DNA from: Erwinia sorbitola
GTDB taxonomy: Bacteria; Pseudomonadota; Gammaproteobacteria; Enterobacterales; Enterobacteriaceae
Assembly (NCBI RefSeq): GCF_009738185.1
Contig: NZ_CP046509.1
Coordinates: 1,677,501-1,741,500, forward strand
Reading direction: 5' to 3'
DNA length: 64,000 nucleotides
In this document: one piece after another, positions 41,912 to 51,466 of the stretch
Position numbering within the stretch: the stretch's first letter is position 1
Layout: the number at the start of each line of letters is the position of its first letter
Position numbers and translations under genes: made by a program
Notes under the pieces: generated by a model
The model's input: the letters and a program-made list of their open reading frames with translations, nothing else
What the model was told of the DNA's origin: nothing
The model's database searches: none

Positions 41912-42583
41912 ATGGATCCAGCAGGTCAGTTACAGACGCCACAAATCAGCTGGCTGGGAACCCATGCGCTGCTGTTTGAAGCGCCGGGAGCACTCTCTCT
42001 GGCTAACCAGCAGCGCATCTGGGCGCTGGCAGACTACAGCGCACAGCTGCCCGCTATTCGCGGCGTGGTTCCGGGGATGAACAATCTGATGCTGGTGTTC
42101 ACTCCGCAATGGAGCGCGGCGGAATCACTGCCGGAACAGCTGCTGCGCCAGTGGCAGCGCGGCGAAAGCAAAACTTTCTCAGGCCGGGTGATTGAACTGA
42201 ACGTTACCTATGGCGGAGAACCCGGCCCGCATATCTGCGATGTGGCGGACTATACCGGAATGACGATTCAGGAGATCGTTCAGCGCCACACTGAACCACT
42301 CTATCCGGTATATGCCCTCGGCAGCCATCCAGGCTACTGCTATCTCGGCAATATGGATCCGCAGATTGCCACTCCGCGCCGCCATACCCCGGTACAGAGT
42401 ATTCCCGGTGGTTCGGTCTCCATTGGCGGCGTGCAGACCGGCGTTTCCGCTTCTGCCGGGCCAAGCGGCTGGAACACCATAGGCCGTACCGACTTCCTCT
42501 TCTTTGATGCTCATGCTGCACCGCCGGTACGCTTACAGCCCGGTGACAGCATCCGTTTTCGCGTAGAAAAGGTGCTGGCATGA
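41912..42583 (+). CDS. pxpB: 5-oxoprolinase subunit PxpB
   Basis: The 223-residue product (KipI family) forms with PxpC and PxpA the ATP-dependent 5-oxoprolinase that opens pyroglutamate to glutamate. Conserved blocks are YGGEPGPHICDVADYTGM, GSHPGYCYLGNMDP and PGGSVSIGGVQTGV. It overlaps pxpC by 4 bases (ATGA). It is the first gene of a long operon for 5-oxoproline uptake and use. Confidence 0.9.
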   Translation: MDPAGQLQTPQISWLGTHALLFEAPGALSLANQQRIWALADYSAQLPAIRGVVPGMNNLMLVFTPQWSAAESLPEQLLRQWQRGESKTFSGRVIELNVTYGGEPGPHICDVADYTGMTIQEIVQRHTEPLYPVYALGSHPGYCYLGNMDPQIATPRRHTPVQSIPGGSVSIGGVQTGVSASAGPSGWNTIGRTDFLFFDAHAAPPVRLQPGDSIRFRVEKVLA

Positions 42584-43548
42584 TCGAGATAGAACGCACC
42601 ACACCGCTCAGTAGCGTGCAGGACAGCGGCCGTTTCGGTGCTCTGCATTATGGCGTTGGCACGGCGGGGGCTATGGATCCGCTGGCGCTCAGGCTCGGTA
42701 ACGCACTGCTGGGCAACCATCCGGATGACGCGGTGATTGAAGTCCCGCTGTTTCCCTTCCGCGTACGTTTTCATCGCGCTGGGGTATTTGCCCTAAGCGG
42801 CGGCGACGGACAGGCCACGCTCAATGGCAGGCCCGTCCCTCCGTGGTGGGTTGCACGGGCCAGCGCCGGGGAGGTGCTGACGCTGAATGCTTCACGTTTT
42901 TCCGCCCGCAGCTATCTGCATCTGCCGGGCGGGGTGGATGTGCCGCGCGTGCTGGGTTCGCGCAGCACCCAGTTACGCGGGGAGTTCGGCGGCTGGCAGG
43001 GGCGTGGCCTCAGCGCAGGCGATCGGCTTAACGCATGCTCTCCTGACTATCGCGGCGCGAGTGACTTTGGTATCCCTTCACCACGGCTGGCATTGCAGGC
43101 TGATTCCCTGCTGGTACCGCAGATCCGCGTGCTGCCCGCTGCCGAATATCCGCTGTTTACCCCGGAGTCGGTGCAGCGTTTCTGGCGGCAGCAGTGGCGC
43201 ATCACGCCACAAAGCAACCGCTACGGCTACCGGCTGGAAGGTGACGGGCTGGTAGCGAAGGAACCAATCGAAATGCGATCTCACGGCATTATTCCCGGCG
43301 TTATCCAGGTGACCCACAGCGGTCAGCCAATTATCCAGATGCGCGATGCGCAGCCGAGCGGAGGCTACCCAAAACTGGGGACGGTAATTGATGCTGATAT
43401 GTGGCTGCTGGGGCAGGTGCCGGTGGGCAGCCAGGTGCGTTTTGTTGAGGTGGATCTGGCCCGGGCGCAGGAAGCACAGCAGGTTCAGCAGCGCTGGCTG
43501 GATGACCTCTGTTACCAGATTGACCGTTACCGCCGCAGTGCGGGCTGA
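42580..43548 (+). CDS. pxpC: 5-oxoprolinase subunit PxpC
   Basis: The 322-residue product (KipA/urea amidolyase-related family) is the partner of PxpB. Motifs include VQDSGRFGALHYGV near the N-terminus, GAMDPLALRLGNALLGN, and SHGIIPGVIQVTHSGQPIIQM followed by DAQPSGGYP. Overlap with pxpB and close spacing to the next gene indicate one transcript. Confidence 0.9.
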   Translation: MIEIERTTPLSSVQDSGRFGALHYGVGTAGAMDPLALRLGNALLGNHPDDAVIEVPLFPFRVRFHRAGVFALSGGDGQATLNGRPVPPWWVARASAGEVLTLNASRFSARSYLHLPGGVDVPRVLGSRSTQLRGEFGGWQGRGLSAGDRLNACSPDYRGASDFGIPSPRLALQADSLLVPQIRVLPAAEYPLFTPESVQRFWRQQWRITPQSNRYGYRLEGDGLVAKEPIEMRSHGIIPGVIQVTHSGQPIIQMRDAQPSGGYPKLGTVIDADMWLLGQVPVGSQVRFVEVDLARAQEAQQVQQRWLDDLCYQIDRYRRSAG

Positions 43549-43567
43549 TCATTTAACAGGAGAGCCG

Positions 43568-43999
43568 ATGTTAGCGTTCAGAGAGTTACAGAGCCTGGTA
43601 TATCAAATGCAGCGCAGCGGGCTGACCAGCCTGCACATTAACAGTGCGGAGTATGCCATTCGGATGACCTGCCCGCCGGGGTATCAGCCGCCGGTAACGG
43701 AAACGCTGGCGGCCCCAGAGCCAGAGGTGCACCGGGTTGCCGTCACCGCAGCGATGCCGGGCCGTATCTGGCTACAGGATCCGTTAAGCGGCAAAAACAT
43801 CGGGCCAGATCCCGGGCCGGTAGAGGAGGGGGCGCTGCTGGCGCTGCTTCAGGTCGGGCAGATCTGCCTGCCGGTGCGCGCACCACAGGCAGGAATTATC
43901 ACAGCAATTGACGTGCAGCAGGGGCAGTCGGTGGAGTATGACCAGCCGCTGATGCAGCTACAGACAGAGGAGCAGAGCCATGCGCAGCATCGATCTTAA
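43568..43999 (+). CDS. Biotin carboxyl carrier-like protein lacking the biotinyl lysine motif
   Basis: The 143-residue product starts at ATG 43568 behind AGGAGAG; longer frames overlap pxpC. An N-terminal BCCP-like helix region is followed by a biotinyl/lipoyl domain (AVTAAMPGRIW-type strand through VEYDQPLMQLQTEE). The usual AMKM/EAMK biotinylation turn is replaced by LLQVGQICLPVRAP, so it probably cannot carry biotin. It overlaps pxpA by 20 bases. It may serve as a scaffold in the oxoprolinase complex rather than in acetyl-CoA carboxylation. Confidence 0.75.
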   Translation: MLAFRELQSLVYQMQRSGLTSLHINSAEYAIRMTCPPGYQPPVTETLAAPEPEVHRVAVTAAMPGRIWLQDPLSGKNIGPDPGPVEEGALLALLQVGQICLPVRAPQAGIITAIDVQQGQSVEYDQPLMQLQTEEQSHAQHRS

Positions 44000-44753
44000 T
44001 GCCGATCTGGGGGAAGGGTTTGGCGACTACCGGCTGGGGGATGATGCCGGACTGATGGCGCTTATCAGCTCGGCCAACGTCGCCTGCGGCTTCCACGCGG
44101 GGGATGCCGCAATCATGGCCAGCAGCGTATCGCTGGCTAAACAGTACGGCGTCGATCTCGGCGCTCACGTTGGATTCCCGGACTTACAGGGTTTTGGCCG
44201 CAGACGGATGCAGATCGAACCGGCAACCCTGGCACACTTTGTCACCTATCAGCTGGGAGCGCTGGCCGGCTTTGCGCGGTCTGCCGACTACCCACTGACC
44301 CATATGAGCTTTCACGGCGCGCTGGGTAATATGGCGGCAGAAGATGAATCGCTGGCACGGCCGCTGTTGCAGGCAGTGCGCGCTTTCGATCCCACATTAA
44401 TTATCAGTACCACATCTGACAACGCCGTAGAGCGCTGTGCGCGTGAGCTGGGGCTGAACGTCGCCTGCACTTTCCTGGCAGATCGCGCCTATCAGGCCAA
44501 CGGTCTGCTGGTGCCGCGCGGCACGCCGGGGGCGGTGATCCACGACCTCGAACAGGTCAGCCAGCGGGTGATTGACCTGCTGAAAAACGGCGCGGTCAGC
44601 GCCATTGACGGCACGCGGCTGCCGATGAACATCTCCTCGATTTTGCTGCACGGCGATACCCCGGGGGCGCTGGCTCTGATCGCGCGTCTGCGCCGGGATA
44701 TCGTGGAAAGTGGTGTAGAAATCAGGTCGCTGTCACAACAAAAAGTCCGTTAA
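43980..44753 (+). CDS. pxpA: 5-oxoprolinase subunit PxpA
   Basis: The 257-residue product is a LamB/YcsF family protein: N-terminal IDLNADLGEGFGDYRLGDD, SSANVACGFHAGD, and HVGFPDLQGFGRR. With PxpB and PxpC it hydrolyses 5-oxoproline using ATP. It overlaps the carrier-like gene. A 140-base gap follows before the SDR gene. Confidence 0.9.
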   Translation: MRSIDLNADLGEGFGDYRLGDDAGLMALISSANVACGFHAGDAAIMASSVSLAKQYGVDLGAHVGFPDLQGFGRRRMQIEPATLAHFVTYQLGALAGFARSADYPLTHMSFHGALGNMAAEDESLARPLLQAVRAFDPTLIISTTSDNAVERCARELGLNVACTFLADRAYQANGLLVPRGTPGAVIHDLEQVSQRVIDLLKNGAVSAIDGTRLPMNISSILLHGDTPGALALIARLRRDIVESGVEIRSLSQQKVR

Positions 44754-44895
44754 GACCGGTATGTAGCCAACGCAGCAGCAGCCTGGAGTATGAAGGATAT
44801 AAGAACGGCTTATTGCCACAAAGGCTTAACCTCTTACCCCCTGGCAAGCCCGGGGGGATAGAGTCAAAACACCAGAAAAATAACAGGAGTGCATT

Positions 44896-45648
44896 ATGCC
44901 TTTTTCAGATTACAAAACTGCCCTGGTCACCGGCGCTTCAGCCGGTATGGGAGAAGCGATTGTCGAGCGCCTGTGTAAAGAGGGCATTGTGGTACATGCT
45001 CTGGCCCGGCGCGGTGATGAGCTTGAGCGCCTCGCGGCCCGCACCGGCTGTATTCCCCATGTGGTGGACGTCGCGGATGTGAATGCGCTGACCGAAGTCT
45101 GTCGCAATCTGCCAATCGATATTCTGGTCAACAACGCCGGGGTATCCCATCCGGGATCGATTCTTAACGCGGAAGAGCACTATATCGACACCCAGGTGGA
45201 TGTGAACCTGCGCGCCGTGCTGCATCTGTGCCGCCTGCTGGTGCCGGGCATGATGGAGCGCGACTGCGGCCACGTTATCAACATCACCTCGATTGCTGCG
45301 ATCTATAACTTTGGTGGCAACTCGATTTACCACGCCACCAAAGCGGGCGTCCATGCGCTGTCGCGCCAGCTGCGCGTCGACTGTTATGGCAAACGTGTGC
45401 GTATCACTGAGATCTGCCCGGGCCGCGTTGCCACCGATATTTTCGGCAACGTGTCCGGCGATAAAGAGGGTGCCCGCCGCCAGTTTATCGATGGTTTCGA
45501 ACTGCCAGAGGCTAAAGACATTGCTGATACCGTAGCGTTTGCGCTGGCGGCCCCGGTGGCGGTGAATATCGGGCATATCGAGATCACCCCGACACTCCAG
45601 GTGCCGGGCGGGCTGTCCACCATGCGTCCAGGTGATGCCACCCGCTGA
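44896..45648 (+). CDS. Short-chain dehydrogenase/reductase
   Basis: The 250-residue product has the SDR nucleotide-binding motif TGASAGMG (about 11-18), NNAG (about 82-85), catalytic Ser in ITSIA and YHATK. It resembles YdfG-type 3-hydroxy acid dehydrogenases. Its place between oxoprolinase and transporter genes suggests a substrate related to amino or hydroxy acids, but that is inference. Confidence 0.85.
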   Translation: MPFSDYKTALVTGASAGMGEAIVERLCKEGIVVHALARRGDELERLAARTGCIPHVVDVADVNALTEVCRNLPIDILVNNAGVSHPGSILNAEEHYIDTQVDVNLRAVLHLCRLLVPGMMERDCGHVINITSIAAIYNFGGNSIYHATKAGVHALSRQLRVDCYGKRVRITEICPGRVATDIFGNVSGDKEGARRQFIDGFELPEAKDIADTVAFALAAPVAVNIGHIEITPTLQVPGGLSTMRPGDATR

Positions 45649-45679
45649 CAGTCAGCAGAACAACTGAGGGCAAGCGACG

Positions 45680-46381
45680 ATGAACGGTTCACTCGATTTT
45701 AGCGTCATTCTGCATGGTCAGTACGGGCAGATGATCGTCGACGGTATGCTGCTGACGCTGCAACTGGCGCTCGGTTCCTGGCTGCTGGCGATGGTACTGG
45801 CGATGCTGCTGGTGGTGATCCGCCTCAGTAACCTGCGCGTATTGCAGTGGCTGGTGGCGGCCTATGTCTCTTACCACCGCAATGTGCCCACGCTGATCCA
45901 GCTGATGATGTGGTACTTCGCCATTCCTACGCTGTTGCCGGAGTCCGTGCAGATCTGGTTGAACGATTTCAACGCTGAATTTGTCTTCTCACTGCTGGCG
46001 CTGGGGCTGTGTCAGGCGGCCTATTTCTCCGAGGATATCCGCAGCGGCCTGCGCGCCACCCCCGCCGGGCAGACGGAAGCCGCCCGCGCGCTGGGTATGG
46101 GATATATGCAGTCTATGCATCTGATTATCCTGCCGCAGGGCATCCGGAACGCGCTGCCTGCGCTGATTAACCACACGGTACTGCTGTTTAAAAACACCAG
46201 TCTGGCGATGGTGATTGGTGTGGCGGATCTCACCTATGTGACGCGGGAAATTGAGAACTACACCTTCCGTACCTTTGAGGCTTACCTGGTGTCGACGCTC
46301 TGCTACCTGTTCTTCTCACTGTTGTTGATGGGCGCGGGTGCGCTGCTGGCGCAACGTTTCCAACGTGTCTATGCGAGGTAA
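45680..46381 (+). CDS. Polar amino-acid ABC transporter permease
   Basis: The 233-residue product has about five transmembrane helices and the EAA coupling loop (EAARALGMGYMQSMHLIILPQ). It belongs to the HisM/GlnP family and would form a heterodimer with the next permease. Co-transcription with 5-oxoprolinase genes points to 5-oxoproline or a related amino acid as substrate. Confidence 0.85.
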   Translation: MNGSLDFSVILHGQYGQMIVDGMLLTLQLALGSWLLAMVLAMLLVVIRLSNLRVLQWLVAAYVSYHRNVPTLIQLMMWYFAIPTLLPESVQIWLNDFNAEFVFSLLALGLCQAAYFSEDIRSGLRATPAGQTEAARALGMGYMQSMHLIILPQGIRNALPALINHTVLLFKNTSLAMVIGVADLTYVTREIENYTFRTFEAYLVSTLCYLFFSLLLMGAGALLAQRFQRVYAR

Positions 46382-46387
46382 CGTCTG

Positions 46388-47146
46388 ATGATGGAAATGC
46401 TGACGATTATACAGCAGAACGGCATGTTGTTCCTGATGGGGCAATACCCTAACGGCCCGCTGGGCGGGGTGCTGTGTACGCTGCTGGTATCGGTACTGGC
46501 GATTGTGTTTGCACTGCCGCTCGGCGTCATACTGAGTGTGGCGCGCATCTCACCATATCGCTGGCTGCGCTGGCCCGCCACCGCCTGGGTTTACGTGCTG
46601 CGCGGCATTCCCCTGCTGATGGTGGTGTTCTGGACATACTTCTGCCTGCCGCTGCTGCTCGGCCATACCCTGAGCGGGTTTGGCACCATGCTGGTGACCC
46701 TGGTGATTTATGAAAGTGCCTATATCGCAGAAATTGTGCGCGCCGGGATTCAGGCGCTGCCGCCGGGGCAGTACGAGGCATCACGTGCGCTGGGGATGAG
46801 CTATTCCCGAACCTTTCGCCTGGTGATCCTGCCGCAGGCGCTCTACAACATGCTGCCCAGCCTGGTCAGCCAGCTGGTATCGATTATTAAAGACAGCACG
46901 CTGGGCTACGTGATTAACGTACCGGAACTGACCTTTGCCGCCAATCAGGTCAATAACCAGCTGCTGACTAAACCCTTCCAGGTATTTGCCATTGTGGCTC
47001 TCAGTTATTACGTCATCTGTTTCAGCCTGACGTGGCTGGCGAACCGGCTGGAGCGGCGCATCGCAGAGAAACGCAGCCGCAGTCATCCGGTCAGTTCGCC
47101 CACATCCAGCGCGCTGCTGGTCACCAAACCCGTTGTTGAGGAGTAA
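46388..47146 (+). CDS. Polar amino-acid ABC transporter permease (second subunit)
   Basis: The 252-residue product has about five membrane helices and an EAA loop (EASRALGMSYSRTFRLVILPQ). Two ATG codons lie in tandem at the start (46388 and 46391). It partners the preceding permease and is followed after 3 bases by the ATPase gene. Confidence 0.85.
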   Translation: MMEMLTIIQQNGMLFLMGQYPNGPLGGVLCTLLVSVLAIVFALPLGVILSVARISPYRWLRWPATAWVYVLRGIPLLMVVFWTYFCLPLLLGHTLSGFGTMLVTLVIYESAYIAEIVRAGIQALPPGQYEASRALGMSYSRTFRLVILPQALYNMLPSLVSQLVSIIKDSTLGYVINVPELTFAANQVNNQLLTKPFQVFAIVALSYYVICFSLTWLANRLERRIAEKRSRSHPVSSPTSSALLVTKPVVEE

Positions 47147-47149
47147 GGC

Positions 47150-47887
47150 ATGAATCCGATTATCCGGTTTAATCAGGTGAATAAGTGGTACGGCGCCTAT
47201 CACGCGCTGGCAGATCTTAACGCGGAAGTGAATAGCGGTGAGGTGGTGGTGGTGTGCGGCCCGTCCGGCTCTGGCAAATCGACGCTGATCCGTACCGTTA
47301 ACCGGCTGGAGCCAATTCAGGACGGCCAGATAGTCTTTGACGGCCATGATATTCACGGCAGCGGCATTCAGCAGAACAGACTGCGTGCACGAATTGGCTT
47401 TGTATTTCAGAGCTTTAACCTGTTCCCGCATCTGTCGGTGGTTGATAACGTAATGCTCTCGCCGGTGAAAGTCCTGGGAATGAAACGCAGTGAAGCCAAA
47501 CAGCAGGCGCTGTCACTGCTCGAACGTGTGGGCCTGGCGCATAAAGCCAACGCCTGGCCAGCGCAGCTCTCCGGCGGACAGCAGCAGCGGGTAGCCATTG
47601 CCCGTGCGCTGGCGATGAACCCCCCGGTGATGCTGTTTGATGAGCCGACCAGCGCGCTGGATCCGGAAATGGTCGGGGAAGTATTGAACGTAATGCGCGG
47701 CCTGGCCCGCGACGGCATGACCATGATGTGCGTGACGCATGAAATGAACTTTGCCCGTGAAGTCGCGGACACCGTCTGGTTTATGGATGAGGGCAGGATC
47801 CTCGAAAAAGCCCGCCCTGAAGACTTTTTTACCCGGCCGCAGCATGAACGCGCCCAACGTTTTCTGACGGATCTGCGTCAGCACTGA
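47150..47887 (+). CDS. Amino-acid ABC transporter ATP-binding protein
   Basis: The 245-residue ATPase has Walker A GPSGSGKS (37-44), Q-loop FQSFNLFPH, signature LSGGQQQR, Walker B MLFDEPTSALDPE and the H-loop CVTHEM. It closely resembles GlnQ/GltL-type subunits and energises the two permeases encoded upstream. Confidence 0.9.
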   Translation: MNPIIRFNQVNKWYGAYHALADLNAEVNSGEVVVVCGPSGSGKSTLIRTVNRLEPIQDGQIVFDGHDIHGSGIQQNRLRARIGFVFQSFNLFPHLSVVDNVMLSPVKVLGMKRSEAKQQALSLLERVGLAHKANAWPAQLSGGQQQRVAIARALAMNPPVMLFDEPTSALDPEMVGEVLNVMRGLARDGMTMMCVTHEMNFAREVADTVWFMDEGRILEKARPEDFFTRPQHERAQRFLTDLRQH

Positions 47888-47913
47888 TCTCACCTGCACA
47901 TTAACGGAGTCTG

Positions 47914-48762
47914 TTGAATATGAGTAAAAAAATTCCGCTGTCGTGGGCGATCTGCCTGCCTTTACTGCTGAGTGCCACCCTGTCTGCGCAGGCCGATACG
48001 CTCTCTGATATCGCCAGCCGCGGGCAGCTTAACTGCGGCGTCTATGCTGATGTGCCACCGTTCTCCTCACCGGATCCCAAAACCCGCCAGCTGGTGGGCA
48101 TGGATGTTGACCTGTGCCAGGCGCTGGCAAAGCAGCTGGGGGTAAAGGTGAACCTGATGCCGGTTTCCGTGGAGGCGCGTATCGCAGTGCTGACCACCGG
48201 ACGTGTTGATGTGCTGATTGCTAACCTCGCTTACACCAAAAGCCGCGCCGCGCAGATCCAGTTCAGCGACCCGTACTACATCGCTAAAGAGGTGCTGGTG
48301 GTAAAAAGCGCTAATGCTGATAAAACCCCGGCGGACTTTAAAGGCAAGCGCCTGAGTTCAACCAAAGGTTCTACTTCAGAGCAGTCCATCCGTATGGCAC
48401 AGGCCAAACCGGTGACCTTCCAGGATACCGCCTCAGCCTACCTGGCCCTGCAACAGAATAAATCTGTAGGTTTTGTCACCAACGGGATGACCGCCACCCA
48501 GCTGGTTAACCGCGCGGCAGCGGATAATATCAAGCTGGCGATCGTCAAAGAGCCAATGGCGCTGGAGCCGGTTGCCGTCGGGATGAAAAAGGGCGATGAG
48601 GCGCTGCTGGCTAAAGTGAATGCCGGGCTGATGGCGATGGAGAAGAGCGGTGAAATCGACAGCATCTGGAACCGCTGGCTGGGGCCGGACACCGAGTACA
48701 AAATGGTGCGAGAAGAGAAAGTCCAGCCGTTGAGCCAGCTGAAGTTTATCCCACTGGAGTAA
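47914..48762 (+). CDS. Periplasmic amino-acid-binding protein
   Basis: The 282-residue product has a signal peptide ending near SAQA (about 26) and a type II solute-binding fold with CGVYADVPPFSSPDP, GMDVDLCQALAKQLGV and the RIAVLTTGRVDVLIANLAYT hinge region. It delivers the substrate to the preceding ABC transporter and ends the pxp operon before a strong terminator. Confidence 0.9.
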   Translation: MNMSKKIPLSWAICLPLLLSATLSAQADTLSDIASRGQLNCGVYADVPPFSSPDPKTRQLVGMDVDLCQALAKQLGVKVNLMPVSVEARIAVLTTGRVDVLIANLAYTKSRAAQIQFSDPYYIAKEVLVVKSANADKTPADFKGKRLSSTKGSTSEQSIRMAQAKPVTFQDTASAYLALQQNKSVGFVTNGMTATQLVNRAAADNIKLAIVKEPMALEPVAVGMKKGDEALLAKVNAGLMAMEKSGEIDSIWNRWLGPDTEYKMVREEKVQPLSQLKFIPLE

Positions 48763-48787
48763 CCTGCTGCGCTACGAAAAAATAGCA

Positions 48788-48822
48788 AAAAGCCCGCGTA
48801 AAGAAACTTACGCGGGCTTTTC
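48788..48822 (+). terminator. Terminator of the 5-oxoproline operon
   Basis: AGCCCGCGTAA and TTACGCGGGCT make a perfect 11-bp stem followed by T residues, 29 bases after the binding protein stop. Confidence 0.9.
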
Positions 48823-48988
48823 TCATTTTGTGTCCTGTCCGGGATAACCTTTTTGATTGAATGGCTATTATATAAATGATCGGTTAAAAGCCCAGGTAAG
48901 GGCTATCAAATACATAGGGCAATACAGATGTGTGCTGGCGACGTCCGCGTATACAGTAGCGGTGACGATAATTTAAAGGAGTGTGAGC

Positions 48989-51199
48989 ATGAGCAATTCC
49001 ATTGATGACGCAGCAGAAGACGCAAAACCCATTGTTGAAGCCGAAAGAGAAGCTTCTGCCGGGAAATGTCCTTTCCATCAGGGCAATGCTAACCAGGCCT
49101 CAGGCGGCGGTACCACCAATCGTGACTGGTGGCCAAATCAGCTGAGAGTTGATCTGCTGAATCAGCATTCAAACCGATCCAATCCACTAGATGAATCATT
49201 TGATTACCGTAAAGAGTTCGCCAAACTGGATTATTCTGCGCTCAAAGCCGATATCAAAGCCTTGCTCACTGAGTCACAAAGCTGGTGGCCAGCCGACTGG
49301 GGCAGTTATATCGGACTTTTCATCCGTATGGCGTGGCACAGTGCCGGTACCTATCGTTCCGTTGACGGACGCGGCGGTTCCGGACGCGGACAGCAGCGCT
49401 TTGCACCGCTAAACTCCTGGCCCGATAACGTCAGCCTTGATAAGGCCCGTCGCTTGCTGTGGCCGGTCAAACAAAAATATGGTCAAAAAATCTCCTGGGC
49501 CGATCTCTATATTCTTGCAGGCAACGTAGCGCTGGAAAACTCCGGATTTCGTACCTTTGGCTTTGGTGCCGGGCGCGAAGATGTATGGGAGCCAGATCTT
49601 GACGTGAACTGGGGCGACGAAACCACCTGGCTGGAGCACCGTCATCCTGAATCACTGGCGCAGTCGCCGTTAGGTGCCACCGAAATGGGGCTGATTTATG
49701 TCAACCCTGAAGGCCCGAATCACAGTGGCGATCCCGCTTCCGCTGCCCCGGCTATCCGTGCCACTTTCGGTAATATGGGGATGAACGACGAAGAGATCGT
49801 TGCGCTCATTGCCGGTGGTCACACGCTGGGTAAAACCCATGGCGCAGGCCCGGCCACCCATGTTGGTGTTGATCCGGAAACCGCGCCGATTGAAGCACAG
49901 GGCCTGGGCTGGGCCAGCAGCTATGGCAGCGGTGTGGGTGCCGATGCCATTACTTCCGGTCTGGAAGTGACCTGGTCACAGACGCCAACGCAGTGGAGCA
50001 ACTACTTCTTCGAAAACCTCTTCAAATATGAGTGGGTGCAGACGCGCAGCCCTGCGGGGGCGATCCAGTTTGAAGCCGTGAATGCCCCGGAGGTAATTCC
50101 GGATGCTTTTGACGCGTCGAAAAAACATAAACCTTCCATGCTGGTGACCGATCTGACGCTGCGATTCGACCCGGAGTTTGAGAAAATCTCCCGTCGTTTC
50201 CATAACGATCCTCAGGCGTTCAACGAAGCTTTTGCCAGAGCCTGGTACAAACTGACGCACAGAGATATGGGGCCAAAAGCGCGCTACATCGGGCCGGAAG
50301 TGCCGAAAGAAGATCTTATCTGGCAGGATCCGCTGCCCGCACCGATCTGTCACCCGACCGTTGCGGATATTGCGCAGCTGAAAGAAAAAATTGCCGCAGC
50401 GGGTCTGACCCCCGGCGAGCTGGTCTCGGTGGCGTGGGCTTCGGCTGCCACGTTCCGTGGCGGTGATAAACGCGGCGGTGCCAACGGTGCACGGCTGGCG
50501 CTACTGCCGCAGCGGAGCTGGGAGGTTAACGCCGTTGCTGCCCGAGTACTGCCCGCTCTGGAGGCGATTCAGCGCTCATTCCAGAAAGCATCGCTGGCAG
50601 ATGTGATTGTTCTGGCTGGCGCGGTTGGTGTTGAGCAGGGGGCGAAAGCGGCAGGCGTGGAGATTGAAGTGCCGTTTATCCCGGGGCGTGTCGATGCCCG
50701 TCAGGATCAGACTGATATCGAGTCATTCGAATTGCTGAAACCAAAAGCAGACGGTTTCCGCAACTATCGGAGCGTGCACAGCAGCACGTCGACAGAAAAT
50801 CTGCTGATCGATAAAGCACAGCAGCTGACGCTCACCGTGCCAGAACTGACGGTACTTATCGGCGGTTTGCGTACGTTGGGTGCCAATTTTGACGGGAGTC
50901 AGCATGGTGTTTTCACCCACCATGTGGGGCAGCTGAATACTGATTTCTTTGTCAATCTGCTTGATATGCGCACCGAATGGAAAGCGACCGACTCTTCTGG
51001 TGAGCATTTTGAAGGGCGCGATCGCCTGAGTGGTGAGGTTAAATTTACTGCCACCCGTGCCGACCTGGTGTTTGGTTCAAATGCGGTATTACGGGCTTCA
51101 GCAGAGGTTTATGCCAGCAACGATGCCAAAGAGAAGTTTGTGAAAGACTTTGTTGCCGCCTGGACGAAGGTGATGAATCTGGATCGTTTCGATATCTGA
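48989..51199 (+). CDS. katG: Catalase-peroxidase KatG
   Basis: The 736-residue haem enzyme removes hydrogen peroxide. The distal-site motif RMAWHSAGTYR contains the catalytic Arg, Trp and His; the proximal haem His lies in ALIAGGHTLGKTHG. The cross-linked Tyr is expected within MGLIYVNPEGP. The C-terminal degenerate peroxidase domain is complete. ATG 48989 has AAAGGA 8 bases upstream; GTG 48983 is the alternative. No OxyR site was assigned. A terminator follows. Confidence 0.95.
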   Translation: MSNSIDDAAEDAKPIVEAEREASAGKCPFHQGNANQASGGGTTNRDWWPNQLRVDLLNQHSNRSNPLDESFDYRKEFAKLDYSALKADIKALLTESQSWWPADWGSYIGLFIRMAWHSAGTYRSVDGRGGSGRGQQRFAPLNSWPDNVSLDKARRLLWPVKQKYGQKISWADLYILAGNVALENSGFRTFGFGAGREDVWEPDLDVNWGDETTWLEHRHPESLAQSPLGATEMGLIYVNPEGPNHSGDPASAAPAIRATFGNMGMNDEEIVALIAGGHTLGKTHGAGPATHVGVDPETAPIEAQGLGWASSYGSGVGADAITSGLEVTWSQTPTQWSNYFFENLFKYEWVQTRSPAGAIQFEAVNAPEVIPDAFDASKKHKPSMLVTDLTLRFDPEFEKISRRFHNDPQAFNEAFARAWYKLTHRDMGPKARYIGPEVPKEDLIWQDPLPAPICHPTVADIAQLKEKIAAAGLTPGELVSVAWASAATFRGGDKRGGANGARLALLPQRSWEVNAVAARVLPALEAIQRSFQKASLADVIVLAGAVGVEQGAKAAGVEIEVPFIPGRVDARQDQTDIESFELLKPKADGFRNYRSVHSSTSTENLLIDKAQQLTLTVPELTVLIGGLRTLGANFDGSQHGVFTHHVGQLNTDFFVNLLDMRTEWKATDSSGEHFEGRDRLSGEVKFTATRADLVFGSNAVLRASAEVYASNDAKEKFVKDFVAAWTKVMNLDRFDI

Positions 51200-51243
51200 G
51201 AGCTGTTACCCGGCCCTGATGGCTGATATGGCAGCAGCACCCG

Positions 51244-51276
51244 GCCCGCTTGAGGTAAACTTAAGCGGGCTTTTTA
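51244..51276 (+). terminator. Terminator after katG
   Basis: GCCCGCTT and AAGCGGGC pair around an 11-base loop, followed by five T residues. Confidence 0.8.
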
Positions 51277-51466
51277 GTTGGCCTTTTTACATCGCCTCTG
51301 TTTATCGCCCCGCCCTGTGGATTAATGCCGCAGTCATAGTGCCTCACAACGTACTTTCCAGGGCGATGTCCCTATGGATACCAGAAAAATTTCAGCAAGA
51401 ATGATATTATCCCGCTCAGACAATACATGCAGCAACTGACACAGGCGTAAACCCTGGAGACGACTT

